From Phymatolithon calcareum (lineage: Eukaryota; Rhodophyta; Florideophyceae; Hapalidiales), in contig OZ345358.1 of assembly GCA_977006965.1 (NCBI GenBank), positions 3,038,001 through 3,102,000 on the forward strand: a stretch of 64,000 nucleotides of DNA, in the 5' to 3' direction. Under the pieces are notes generated by a model. The model saw only the letters and a list, made by a program, of their open reading frames with translations. It did not search any database and was not told the DNA's origin. Both the position numbers and the translations under genes were made by a program. Within the stretch, counting starts at the first letter, position 1. Each line of letters opens with the position of its first letter. Positions 44,480 through 54,649 of this stretch are shown here, piece by piece.

Positions 44480-47010
44480 GATTTAGAGAAAATCACGTCA
44501 ACAATACTATTTCAACGTGTTCAAAATGTGTCGATTCATCTTTGCTGAAAAATAGCAAGTCACCCATGTAATGACAAGAAAATCATCTATGCAGTCATAG
44601 AAAAGACGGTTCATCAGTCCCTGAAATATAGCCGGCGCATTACAAAGCCCTGTTGGCATGACTAATACTCGAATTTCCCATCCTTTGTGTTGAAAACTGT
44701 TTTCTCTATATCTTGAAGGCGCACTCGTATCTGATGAAAAAAAGTCTTCAAATCGAGGTTAGAGAAAACACAGGCTTCTCCAATTCTCTCAAACATCTCA
44801 TCAGATCTCGGCAACGGTGAGTTGTTACGCTTTCTCATGCCATTCAAAGTTCGATAATCTGCAGCAGCACGAAAGTTCTTATGATTTTTCGTAACAGAAA
44901 AACAGCGACGTTCCATAAGGCGACTTGCTGGGGCGAATCTTCTTCTTCCTTAGTAGCTCATCGATGTAATCCTTGCAAGCTTCCAACTCTAATGATGACA
45001 GTTGATACAATAGACTATGCGGAGGTTTCAAATTTACGCCTACTTCAATCTCATGCTCAACTGAGCCCATCTTGAATCACTTCTTCATATTTTTTCAAAA
45101 TGGTCTTCATTTTCAAATGAGAGGCTTTCAACAACTCGTCTTTGCTTTCATCCTTATTCTTCTTCTTTCTGATCCCAATTGAATCGACAACCTGAGACAA
45201 TTTTAAGTCTTTAGCTCGTTTACGCTTCTTTTTCACACTTCTAAACTTCTCTACGCCAAGATTTATAACTTGAACATTAGAAACGTCCTCTTCCTTCGAT
45301 AAATACAACTCAAGAACTTCCAAGTAAACCTGAACAACTTTTGTAGAGTATTCAATCTCTGGATTGTTGGCCACATGCCAAGGAATTCGTAAAAAAAATT
45401 CGTATCTGGAACTTGCAACAACCAAGTTAGAACTGTAAACATGGGTTCCAATACGAATTTCTGCTCCTAGGATAACCTCAGAAACGTTCTCCACTGTCTT
45501 GTTTTCCGAGGGTCTCACTTCTGTGTTTCGCTTTGCAACTTTAAACAACTCACTGTTGCTCGAGACACTACGTTCGAATTACATCTATCATGTTTGAGAA
45601 TCTTTACCTGGTTTCCACACATGAAGCCATTAAGCACGATGAGATTGTCAACCGGAAGCACACCTTCATGGATACTATCGTTTTGAATAGTAGAATTTAC
45701 TTCTGTGGATATTACAGGGCCTCCTGTCGTCATTGAACTTTTAACACGAGTCTATTCTTGCAGCTGCTCCATCTCAGCAGTGATATCTTGAACTTCACTG
45801 TCTTCAAATCCAACCTGAGCACTAATCTTTGGCGGACCAGCTAGTTTCCTCTTTAGACGGCTCACCGCTTCTAAAGTCTCCGCTTTCTGCGCCAGTGCTA
45901 TTACAGGTCACTGATTTCTTCAAACTCCCCCTTGTATACTTAATACTGCTCTCCTTGCTGCACAGCCAACGAGGAAAGCGAACCTTTTTGAATTTCAAAT
46001 ACGCATTTTTCCCGCGAAAGACTTCCAAATTTTCAATCTCCATTGGCGTCTGTCCGGTCAGTCTTACCCAACTGGACGGTCGTCCTTCTCCGAGAACAGC
46101 GCTATCGACACTCAGAGGAATCCTTGAAGCTTGATATCACAAGGAAGCTACTGGTGTGTCAGCAAATGCATCGGCGGCAAAGGAAAATTAGTCTGATGCC
46201 AGAATCATGGGAAACAATGACGCATTGTTTAGCATGGGTGTTCTGAAGTGAAGCAGTACCGGACACGGAGCTGGAATTTCGTATCTGAAAAGGGCTGTTG
46301 AAGGAGGAAGCATCACTGGAATGTACATCAGTATTAGACAGCTGACGAATCAGTCGGAACGTTTTCGGTGTTTTTGGCAGCCGAAAAAGACCGGTCATAA
46401 ATAAATACTGAACAAAACATTTTTTAGCTTTCCTGTGAGCTTTACTTTGTTAAAGTTCCCTAGGTCGTCTGCTTCAAGTTCTCTGGGCTCTAGTTTCTCT
46501 TTTAATGTTTTTCGTTTTCCTCAAGCGTGAAACTAGAAGAAAAGACCTCGAAGTCCTTTCCGTTGCGAGCTTTCAACCCATCTTCGAGCACAAATCTGAT
46601 ATTAGCAGCATTTAGCGAGGTAAGTCCTTCCGCTAACAACAATGTGATCACCTTGATCGTAAAATCTACAAACTAATTCTGCCGAGACGACGGAATAACT
46701 TTCATGACATGCATAGAGAGATCGTAAAAGTACTTCCATTTCGATTTCAAAGTAACCCCATCTGTTTTCAGTGCACCTCGAACTTTCAAAAATTAATCAA
46801 GCATTCCGCAACGTAACTCATTGCTATTATCGGAAGCCTTATCTGCCACAGCTTTCCTAACCGTTTTAGCACGCGGCAACAAACACATGTTATCAATTTC
46901 ATCAGTGACGCTCAGTCTGGCCAAGACGGAAAATAGTGTTGACAACTCCTCCGATTCCCTTATGACCTTCGGTGAACGAAATGGGGCGCAAGTCCAAAGC
47001 AACAGCAAAC
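44480..47010 (-). pseudogene. decayed Ty3/gypsy pol: protease and reverse transcriptase
   Basis: Going down the minus strand, 45733-45370 reads as a retropepsin-like domain. Its active-site loop is His-Asp-Arg-Cys-Asn-Ser-Asn instead of Asp-Ser/Thr-Gly, and it later has an Ile-Pro-Trp-His block. A linker with Lys-Lys-Arg-Lys clusters follows. From 45070 comes the RT: Val-Glu-His-Glu-Ile, Tyr-Gln-Leu-Ser, Lys-Ser-Pro-Tyr-Gly, Arg-Ala-Ala-Ala-Asp-Tyr-Arg-Thr-Leu-Asn, Phe-Ser-Asn-Leu-Asp-Leu-Lys (first catalytic Asp), Gly-Leu-Cys-Asn-Ala-Pro-Ala-Ile-Phe-Gln and Ile-Asp-Asp (catalytic pair). At least three frame changes and several stops. Upstream broken frames to about 47010 may be gag. RNase H and integrase are not recognisable. 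It is a different lineage from the chromovirus at 27742, and no LTR was matched to it. Confidence 0.75.
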
Positions 47011-47216
47011 GCCGCCGCATTTTTAATATAGCTCATACATGTACTCGGCACTGCCTTTTGACTAAAATCATGTTCGGATTTGCATTCATGTGCGACTTTG
47101 AATGTCTCAGCAACTTTCCGGTTCTTTCGCTCCCTGGCTTGAACATATACATGGCTTGGCTCAGCTTGCAACAGCTGCTTTCCGCATAATTGCAAACCAA
47201 ACAGCCGTCTTCTTTG

Positions 47217-47614
47217 TGTGGCGTCCAACGCCACTATCATACTCCTGTACAAATTGCTCCCTCCAAATTGTCATTACAGCAAGCCATTACAGATAGCATT
47301 ACAGTAATTACAGTACCATAGGTTTCGATGCGTATTTACACCATGAAGGATCACCAAGGGCAAACCCTAGAACCGCTGCTTACAGCTTACAGGTGCTTAC
47401 ATTACTGTTAGCACCTCGGCGGCGCCTGCGGCGGGCTAGGAAGCCGCGAAGCGGCTTCCAGAGTCTTCCATTGGTCCAATTCTCATATTGCCAAGTCATC
47501 TTTTGATCCATTGTTTTTTCTATAAAGGTCGGCGCTTCGCGCCGCCCTTGACTTTCCGCCAGGGAACAACCCGACCAAACCCAGTGTGCCAACTTGTGCG
47601 TTTCAAACCCCTTA
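47217..47614 (+). repeat. solo LTR of the chromovirus family with 5-bp duplication
   Basis: TGTGGCGTCCAACGCC at 47217 to ...CAAACCCCTTA at 47614, 398 bp, the same length as the 5' LTR at 27742. CTTTG flanks it on both sides (47212-47216 and 47615-47619). It has the U3 CATTACAG array, the GAAGCCGCGAAGCGGCTTC palindrome (near 47447) and TATAAAGG (near 47520). It inserted in the sequence next to the Ty3 relic on the other strand. Confidence 0.88.
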
Positions 47615-47619
47615 CTTTG

Positions 47620-49015
47620 TGAGAGTTAAGGTGACAGAGGACCACGAATCCATTGTAGCTTGACGACTTAAGGCAATGCAAACATAAGGCACTTTTATGA
47701 CAAAGAATGTTAAAGCACTATTCTAGAGCATTTATGAAATCGAATCAGTTCCCAAAAAACCCGAAACAAGGCATGTTGGAGTAGGTCCGAGAACTCACCC
47801 ATCGAAAACGGAAGCGTGATATTCGGGGACTGTTTTAATAAGCGCCTTTGACGAGTGGCACTTCTAACACTACCAAGGTCCTGAGAACAGTCTCGCGTAA
47901 CAGAATTCTTCAAGAACCTTTAACAACAGGTCGCAAATCTTTCTTTCCAATTTTAGAAGGTCGGATGTTGTAAGGAAGTTTGCTAGTTCTTTTCTTAACG
48001 TAGCACTTCAGATTACATCTTTTTTCAATATTTCTTCATGCTATTACGCATCCAATCTAGGTAAGTGGTGCCTCCGGGCCAGTTCGAACTTTTCTGGACC
48101 CCTCAATACATTTTCTTGCTGAACTCTCGTATCCTTGTTCGAAAGCATTTCGAACAACTAGAGTGATATCTGCAAAATTTTTCAGCGCGAACCGTATGTC
48201 CTTTCAGCTTGACGGTAAAGCCTTCGTTATTTTAAAGATTTTATTTTCGAACATCGACGGGCAACCCAAGCACCATGTAGCAAAGAGCAATTAGAAGCCT
48301 CGAAAAAAATAGTACTGAATTATCAATTCGAGAGAAAAATAAAAATTTCTGGAACTCTTGCTGAGTAGAACGGTGATGCTCTGACGGTTCCCCGGCTTCA
48401 TGGCTAAGCGATTCAGAACTCTTCTAGACCCAGAAAAGGATTTCAAAATCGCAATGCACTCAAAAAGTATCGTGTGCATAGTTGATCTCCTATTCCCATA
48501 AAAAACGCACAGGACTCTCGTTGCTTTAGCAATCAATCCATAAAAATTCCAGCGGTACATTGTGACTTGGAAGAACGAATTGTGAGCTTTTAAATTAAAT
48601 GTTTCTTGCATTGAAGTCTGAAATGAGTATAGTTTCTGCTCTGACAGAACATTGTTTGATAACTTTTCAGAAAAGATGCCGATTGCCTTTTCATGAATAC
48701 ATAGTAAGATTTTAGGAATTTCAAAGCCAATTAAGGCATATACATATCGGTATAGTAGACGCAGGACCAAGGAACGAGATGCTGATATTTAGATCCCACT
48801 CATTGTATTTAGACATGTTATGACTTCAGTTCTGTGCGACTGGGAATCTTTCTTGAAACTTCGCAGATGGGGCTTGGCTCATCGGATACACATGAGTGAG
48901 GTGATATAAATGAAAGAATGATGTACCGTGACTCCAAATTTAAGCAACTGCCTCAACAGCCGTAGCAAGATTCGAGGAAGTACGGAATTCTCAAAAGTAG
49001 GATGATAAAGCATAT
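47620..49015. other. no recognisable gene
   Basis: The minus-strand ORF 48291-48770 (159 residues, Leu/Phe/Ser-rich) was read and shows no known motif. Nothing else is supported. Confidence 0.3.
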
Positions 49016-49017
49016 GA

Positions 49018-49450
49018 GCACACACACATGGTCAAGTAGTTAAACTGATCCAGGGTATGCGCATCAAAAATTTAATGAACAGAACGTCCTCCATTCGAAT
49101 CCGAGGTGCACTTGGTAATCGTAAAGTGTCCGACGCAGTTTTTCTCCTACTGGTTTTCCGTCGTAGACGCAGAGGGATTACAGTGCATCATAAGCGAAAA
49201 AAAAGACAAGCGAGCGGTAAAGAAATGAGTCCGAATACTCTGGCCGTGCAGTTGGACTCGCGGATCGTGGAACCACAGCGTTTTCTCTCGGTTGAATCGA
49301 ATCATATATCTCGAGCGGCAGGCAGTGAAGGAGTTCTTTTCTAATTACTACTAGAAATAACGACCTGTCGTATTTTAAGTAGAAGATAATTCAGCAACAA
49401 ATCACAACCTTATGAGCCGTACGAGGGGAGAAAGCAGTTCACACAAACAC
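49018..49450 (+). mobile_element. SINE family A, full-length, decayed
   Basis: Begins with GGTCAAGTAGTTAAACTGAT (an A-box-like motif), then CATTCGAATCCGAGG (a decayed B box), and a body that follows the copy at 59188-59616 to its AAATAACGACCTGTCGT and AAGTAGAAGATAATT tail. It is transcribed by RNA polymerase III from the internal boxes if active. It is older than the 59-kb copy, judging by its many base changes. The right limit is approximate. Confidence 0.75.
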
Positions 49451-49989
49451 TGTGACATTGCATAATGTCAAACCAAACACTGTACATGAAATATGTAGTT
49501 GCACGAAGGTATCGTAAAAAATAGTTAATCATCAAATAATTGTACAGTACTCAAAGTGCAGGCGTTCTTACTGTATTTGCGATTGAAAATGCTGCTATTA
49601 ACGAGTCATGTATACTGTGCACCCGTCTTGGGCTGCACATCATCAAATCATAATTAAATGGTTTCAAGCTGCTAAAGGCCAGAGTTATGCTCGATCGTGC
49701 TGTATCCCCCTATTATAGATCGAGTGTCAGTTTGTCTGTCTGTCTGTGTCTTTGTTTGTCACCATCTGCGCATACTTAAATCTCATTGGATAGATGACTC
49801 TTTCCGTTCCTGTGCAGGAGTATATAACTGGATGAATCGCGTTTCTTGGGTGTTTCGAACTTTAACGATTATCATACTGCGCGCCATACCCTCGCACAGG
49901 GCACCCGTGGGTAAAAAATCGCATTTGGTCCATGCGCGCGGCGAATAGAATTTTTGTATTAAACCTTGTTTTTGAACAACAATGATTTT

Positions 49990-50175
49990 TCCACGTAAAA
50001 CCTTTCTCGGCCATTCACATTCACGAACGGTGCTGGCGAGTGCATTTCTACAAGATAAGGCTCAACGGGGTGGATCACTTAGAATCCCCAGTGTTCTTCT
50101 TTTAGTGAGAAATGTATTGGCTGTATGCAGTAACAGGATAAGGTTCAACAGAGTCGATTTGCACTGAGGTGAGAG
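49990..50175 (+). repeat. left copy of minisatellite-flanking repeat
   Basis: A stretch with GATCACTTAGAATCCCCAGT, TTCTTCTTTTAGTG(A/G)GAAAT and TGTATGCAGTAACAGGATAA motifs. It recurs twice in tandem at 52067-52262 on the far side of the purine-rich array. The upstream CTGTCTGTCTGTG microsatellite near 49735 is recalled at 52275. Confidence 0.6.
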
Positions 50176-50214
50176 ATCAGACGAAAATATATTTTTTGAT
50201 ATGACTTAAGGTCA

Positions 50215-51860
50215 GAAAGTACACGTGTACACATGTGTAGATGGGGAGTGTGAGAAGGGGCGTACCTGAGGCATGGGTTCAAAGGGTGAGAGGTGGGTGG
50301 AAGAAGAGGAATACCAGAGGCGGAAGGGGTAAAAGGGAACTTCCGTAAAGTCCGTATCAGAGGCAAGAGAAAAACACAATAGGCGCAAGGGGAAAATGGG
50401 GTGTGGTGCAAGTGCTGAAAAGAGAGTGATAAGAAGGGCACAAGGATAAAATGGGGCGTGACAAGGAGAGCAGTAATGGGAAAGGGGTAAAAAGAGGCTG
50501 AAAAAGAAGTCGAAAGAGGGAGGAACGGCACAAGGGGGAAAAAGGCGTAAAAGGAGAATGACATAAGTGTGAAATGAGTGGGCTTAACGTTTGTGAGAGA
50601 AGTTCGAAGAAGGGCACAAGTGGAGAATGGAGAGTGACACAAGGGACCAAGGGGTAGAAGGATAGTGTCACAACTGGCGTACTAAGGGAAAAAGGAGCGA
50701 CGAAAGGCTGCGCATTTCGTAAATGAAGACAAATAGATTAAAAGAGCAATGAAAGGAAGGGCACAAAGAGTACAAGAGGGGTTAAGACATGGTCAAGAGG
50801 GATAAAAAAGGAGTGATACAAAGCGCACAAGAGGTAGAAGACATGTTCCAAGAAGAACAAAGGGGAAAAACGGGAAGAGAAGGTAGGGCACAAGTGATAC
50901 AATTTGAGTGACACAAGGGGAGGAAAGGTTCAAACGGAAGTGAAACGAAGGTCGCACAGATGGCAATGGAACGGCCCAAGTGAGGAAAGGAGAAAGCGCA
51001 GAGTAGAAAAAGAGGTCAAAGAGTGAGTGTCATGGAGAGGTGAAAGGGTAGAGCGAAGTGGCAAATCGGACGGAGGGATGGAAAGGGGAGTGTCACAAGA
51101 GGCCTACAAGTGGCCACGGCGTGACGCAAAAGAAAAATCTGACTGAAACAAAGAGCGTCAATTGAAGAAAGGGACGAGAACGGCACAAGGGGGAGGGAGT
51201 CGTAAAACTGGAGTGACACAAAAGACGCACCAGGTGTAAGGGAGTGACACACGGGTGTAAGGAGTGGGCTCTAGGGATATAAGAGAGGTTCAAGAAGGGT
51301 ACAATAGGAAAATGGAGATGGAAAAAACGGGGGCAAGGGGTAGAATGGGAGTGGAACAAGGGGCGTAGCAACGAAGAAAGAGCGGGACAAAGTTCCGCAT
51401 GGAGTAAATTGAGAGAAACGCAAAGAGTTAAAGGGGAGTGACGACAAGAGCACAAGGGTTAGAAGCGATGTGCCAAGAAGGGCAAAGGGGGAAAAAGGGA
51501 CGAGCACAAGTGATGCAATAGAAGTGATTCAAAACGCGGAAGGGGTGAAGCGACACGAGGGGCGTATCGAGGGCAGCGGAGTCATGAAATTGTCGAAAGT
51601 AGAAAGCGGAGAGTGGCACAAAAGGTGAATAGTAAAAATAAAGAGTGACACAGGCCGGAATGAGAAGGAACGAGAGACCCGACACACAGCACACGAGTAA
51701 TTACAACTGTGGCGGATCAGAAGGCGAAGACAGAAATTTGGGTCTGACGGAGTGCAGACCAGTGACGCATGGAGCGGAGTAAGGACATGAGCTGGAACTT
51801 TGGGCAGATCAGGAAACGGGATTCACTCGAGGAGCGGACAAGGGTTAGCGGAGGGTAAAT
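50215..51860 (+). repeat. 1.6-kb purine-rich degenerate minisatellite
   Basis: The plus strand is overwhelmingly A and G, built from irregular copies of a roughly 30-base GAGTGACACAAGGGG(N)AAAAGGGG pattern; good examples lie near 50635, 50905, 51213, 51243 and 51640. Long minus-strand Pro/Leu/Ser/Phe-rich ORFs across it are by-products of the composition. Such strand-asymmetric tracts can form triplex or R-loop structures. Confidence 0.8.
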
Positions 51861-52066
51861 ATGGAAAACACGGAAACGGGAGGGAGAAGGAGAAGGACAC
51901 TAAATTGGAGTAATAGACCTATTGTTCAAGTTCTCCAAACTTTACAGTCTTCAATTTCTTTGTTTTGCATAGGCCCAAAGCGCATGCACGGAGCCACTTG
52001 TCCCCTACTACTAAAATCGCTGTGTGCGGGTGTTTTTGTCTCATTAGATTCTGATTAGTTACATTT

Positions 52067-52262
52067 TTACAAAATAAGATTAAACAGGGTGGATTTGTAC
52101 TGAGGAGAGGGATCACTTGGAAACCCCCAGTGTTTTTCTTTTTGTGGGAAATCTATTGTCCAACAGGATGCATATACACTGGGGTGAGGGATCAGTCGTA
52201 ATCCCCAGTGTTCTTCTTTTTGTGGGAAATTAATTGCCTGTATGCAGTAACGTTTATATTCT
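52067..52262 (+). repeat. right copies (two) of minisatellite-flanking repeat
   Basis: Two adjacent copies of the unit seen at 49990-50175. Each has GGGATCA, AACCCCCAGTGTTTTTCTTT- or AATCCCCAGTGTTCTTCTTT-type cores and GTGGGAAAT. The same unit on both sides of the purine tract suggests that all of it belongs to one element. Confidence 0.65.
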
Positions 52263-52269
52263 GTCATGT

Positions 52270-53360
52270 CACTGTGTTTGTCTGTTACGTAAAATTACTA
52301 TATATGTCCGTTTCAAGATGTGTATGTGCCCGTTACAAGTTTCGAGCTTTAGTGCTGTATATAAGGGAGCGAGAAACTTTTGGTGCGCGAGAAATATATT
52401 GGTAGACTTTGTTACAGGTTGAAAATTCGGCTGTTTTAGACCACCTGGTCCTCGGACCGGACCGCTCGAGGACTCTAGACTGTAATTAATTTTTTAAAAA
52501 ATTTGCTTTTTATTCTAATTAGCTTTGTAGTTGCCATGTTAATAAGTACGGTTCAGAGGACTAGTGGAGTGCAGAGAATGGCACTGCTACACCCTCCATT
52601 CTGTTGTCGTATCTGTCTGCTTTACGTGTCCCTAAGGATCCGCAATCGGACACATGGAGATCTGTCGGAGCCCGATTCGCTGTCCCGCCTCTGCGAGAGT
52701 CCGCTTATGGGCTCTATCTCGTGCGGAGTGACCTTGCCTAAAGGAGGACCTTGCAGGTGCTACTTTGGACGCTCTGTTTGGCGGGTGTGTGTCAGCAAAG
52801 GATAGCAGGGCCGTGGTCAAGGCCGGTTGGTTAGCACGGGAGGTAACCGTAGCGAATGGTTGGAAGACGCGGGTGAAATGCAGACGGTGGAACCTTGGAG
52901 GTACCAAGCGAGGTACAAATCAGTTCTTGGGAAAGATCAGAGGTTACTTCCACTTTAGGTTGTAGGTGACTCAAGACCTCTTCATTTTTAAGTCAACTGG
53001 AACACCTCTCAAATAGCACAGGTTGTAAAAACAGGCCAAGCCCGCCTGTTCAGCTATCCTGCGATTGCACGTCTCACAGCTCGAACAGTTGTGAGTACAG
53101 AATGAACAACAAAGACAGGGGAAAGGGGTTTTTACTGAAGAAGATCCGCTGCGGCGATGCGGTTAGTTGACATTTGGGGAGAAGTCCGGCCCACAGAGAA
53201 TGTTATTAATCTGTTGCCTAGGGGACCCTCAACGAAAGCCATCGTCTTGCATGTAGCGAAGCAGATATCTTATAGGGAGAAGTCTGTCGGAAACTCGCCT
53301 ATCGGCCGGCGCAAGAAGCGATTCCGAACAGATATCTGAAGAAGAAGAACAACAAAACTG
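52270..53360. other. no recognisable gene
   Basis: ORFs 52503-52805, 52632-52907 and 53157-53339 were considered without a match. The stretch from about 53090 leads into the Helitron-type frame and may be its upstream part. Confidence 0.3.
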
Positions 53361-53364
53361 TCAA

Positions 53365-53865
53365 GTGCTCAGGACGACAGCTTTAAAGAGGCTCGAAATG
53401 CTCAGCAGTGCTCTCAGAACGAGGAGCGAAAGCGAAAAAATCAAGAACGCGCAAGAACTCGAAGAGCGGCGGAGACAGCAGAACAGAGAACGTTACGGCT
53501 TGCTGGAGCTGCCAAGACGATGCGAGTGTCACGTGCTCGAAAGAGTGCTGAAGAAGCTTGAGCTCGGCAGGAATCCAATACGAAGGCTGTGCAAGTATCA
53601 CAATCTCATGAGACTGCTGAAGAAGATCGAGCTTGCTGACGAGCAGATCGAGAAGCAACTCAGCTTGCAAGAAACGTCGTTCAAGAAACAATTGGGTCCC
53701 GTGGACTTCGGAGAGATAAATGTCGAGTGCACGAATTGTCTCGCACTCCATTTTATGGCAGACCTAAAATTCAGCAGCTCAATATCTAATCTAGTGTTCT
53801 CTAATTGCTGTCAGGGAGGCCGTGTCACCACGGAGAATATTTCTTCACTGAGAGAATGTCCATAG
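53365..53865 (+). pseudogene. Helitron-type protein N-terminal fragment
   Basis: A 166-residue frame. Residues about 15-110 are a highly charged Arg/Gln/Glu-rich helical region with loosely repeated units (Arg-Glu-Arg-Tyr-Gly-Leu-Leu, Leu-Lys-Lys-Leu-Glu-Leu). Then come Phe-Gly-Glu-Ile-Asn-Val-Glu-Cys-Thr-Asn-Cys-Leu-Ala-Leu-His-Phe and Phe-Ser-Asn-Cys-Cys-Gln-Gly-Gly. A Cys-x2-Cys-x-Ala-Leu-His-Phe block followed by Cys-Cys after such charged repeats is characteristic of the N-terminus of Helitron Rep-helicase proteins and related gene families. The Rep (HUH) and helicase domains are absent. A stop follows at 53865. No Helitron ends (TC...CTRR) were identified. Confidence 0.55.
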
Positions 53866-54277
53866 CCTTTGAAAAATCTGTTGACTGATAACAGCACTGA
53901 AGGACTTGGCTTATCTGATAACTGTTCTGCGCAAGGTCACCTGTACGTCGGTGAGTCTCGAGTAACCGATCCCAGAAAATTTAAGGTGTGCACGACACGG
54001 ACTGATAACCTGACTCGAAATGTAGTTTACCGAGAGGCACTTTCGTAGAAATGTGAGTAGGTTTCTTTGCCAAGTAGTGTTTAGAATTTAGTAAATATTT
54101 AGACTATTATAAAATGTATATAAATGCGTGTCACGTGCATCCATACGGTGGACCCAGTAATCGTGCATTTTGATTTTGAGTTAATAAGTCGGATTTGGAT
54201 CTCGCAAATGACTTCGATTTCAGGCAGCTTCAATATTGGTTCCGACTCAATTCACCTTGTAAAGTCATACTATGAGA

Positions 54278-54637
54278 CAGGTATCGGATCAAATAAATTG
54301 GAATTGCAATACATTGCCATCTTAAACGATGTTACGCCAAAGGCCAAATCCCATCTGAACAAGACGCAACTCTACAGCGCCTTTATAACGAGGCGCTGCT
54401 CGCGATGTAGCAGAAAGGCGGTACAATAAGCTCCCACTTCGAAGTCCGGTCTATGTCTGCGTACAACAATGCGGATAATGTTTGATGGAAATGTTTCTTC
54501 CTGGGTAAAATAGAGTATCCTTGATTGCCCGCCGCCGTGAATTGCAATAGTCATTGCAATATTCAGCCTGGAACAATTCGGACTGCGCATTGCAATTCGA
54601 GCAGCAACCTTTTGCAATTGAATTTTTCCGAGCCCTG
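54278..54637. mobile_element. hAT-type MITE with exact 8-bp duplication
   Basis: CTATGAGA at 54270-54277 is repeated exactly at 54638-54645. The left end CAGGTATCGGATCAAATAAA and right end (read inward) CAGGGCTCGGAAAAATTCAA both lead into ATTGCAA-rich sequence. At 360 bp it is non-coding and depends on a hAT transposase in trans. Its ends resemble those of the hAT copies at 983 and 41331 only loosely. Confidence 0.8.
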
Positions 54638-54649
54638 CTATGAGAGTGC

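Noticed and set aside
49700-49960. Helitron 3' end near a CTGT microsatellite
   Set aside because: A small ACCCGTGGGT hairpin is present, but no CTRR terminus or insertion between A and T could be shown.
50145-51694. Long Pro/Leu/Ser/Phe-rich minus-strand ORFs that look like repetitive secreted proteins
   Set aside because: They are the pyrimidine-strand reading of a purine-rich minisatellite. Similar ORFs appear in several frames at once.
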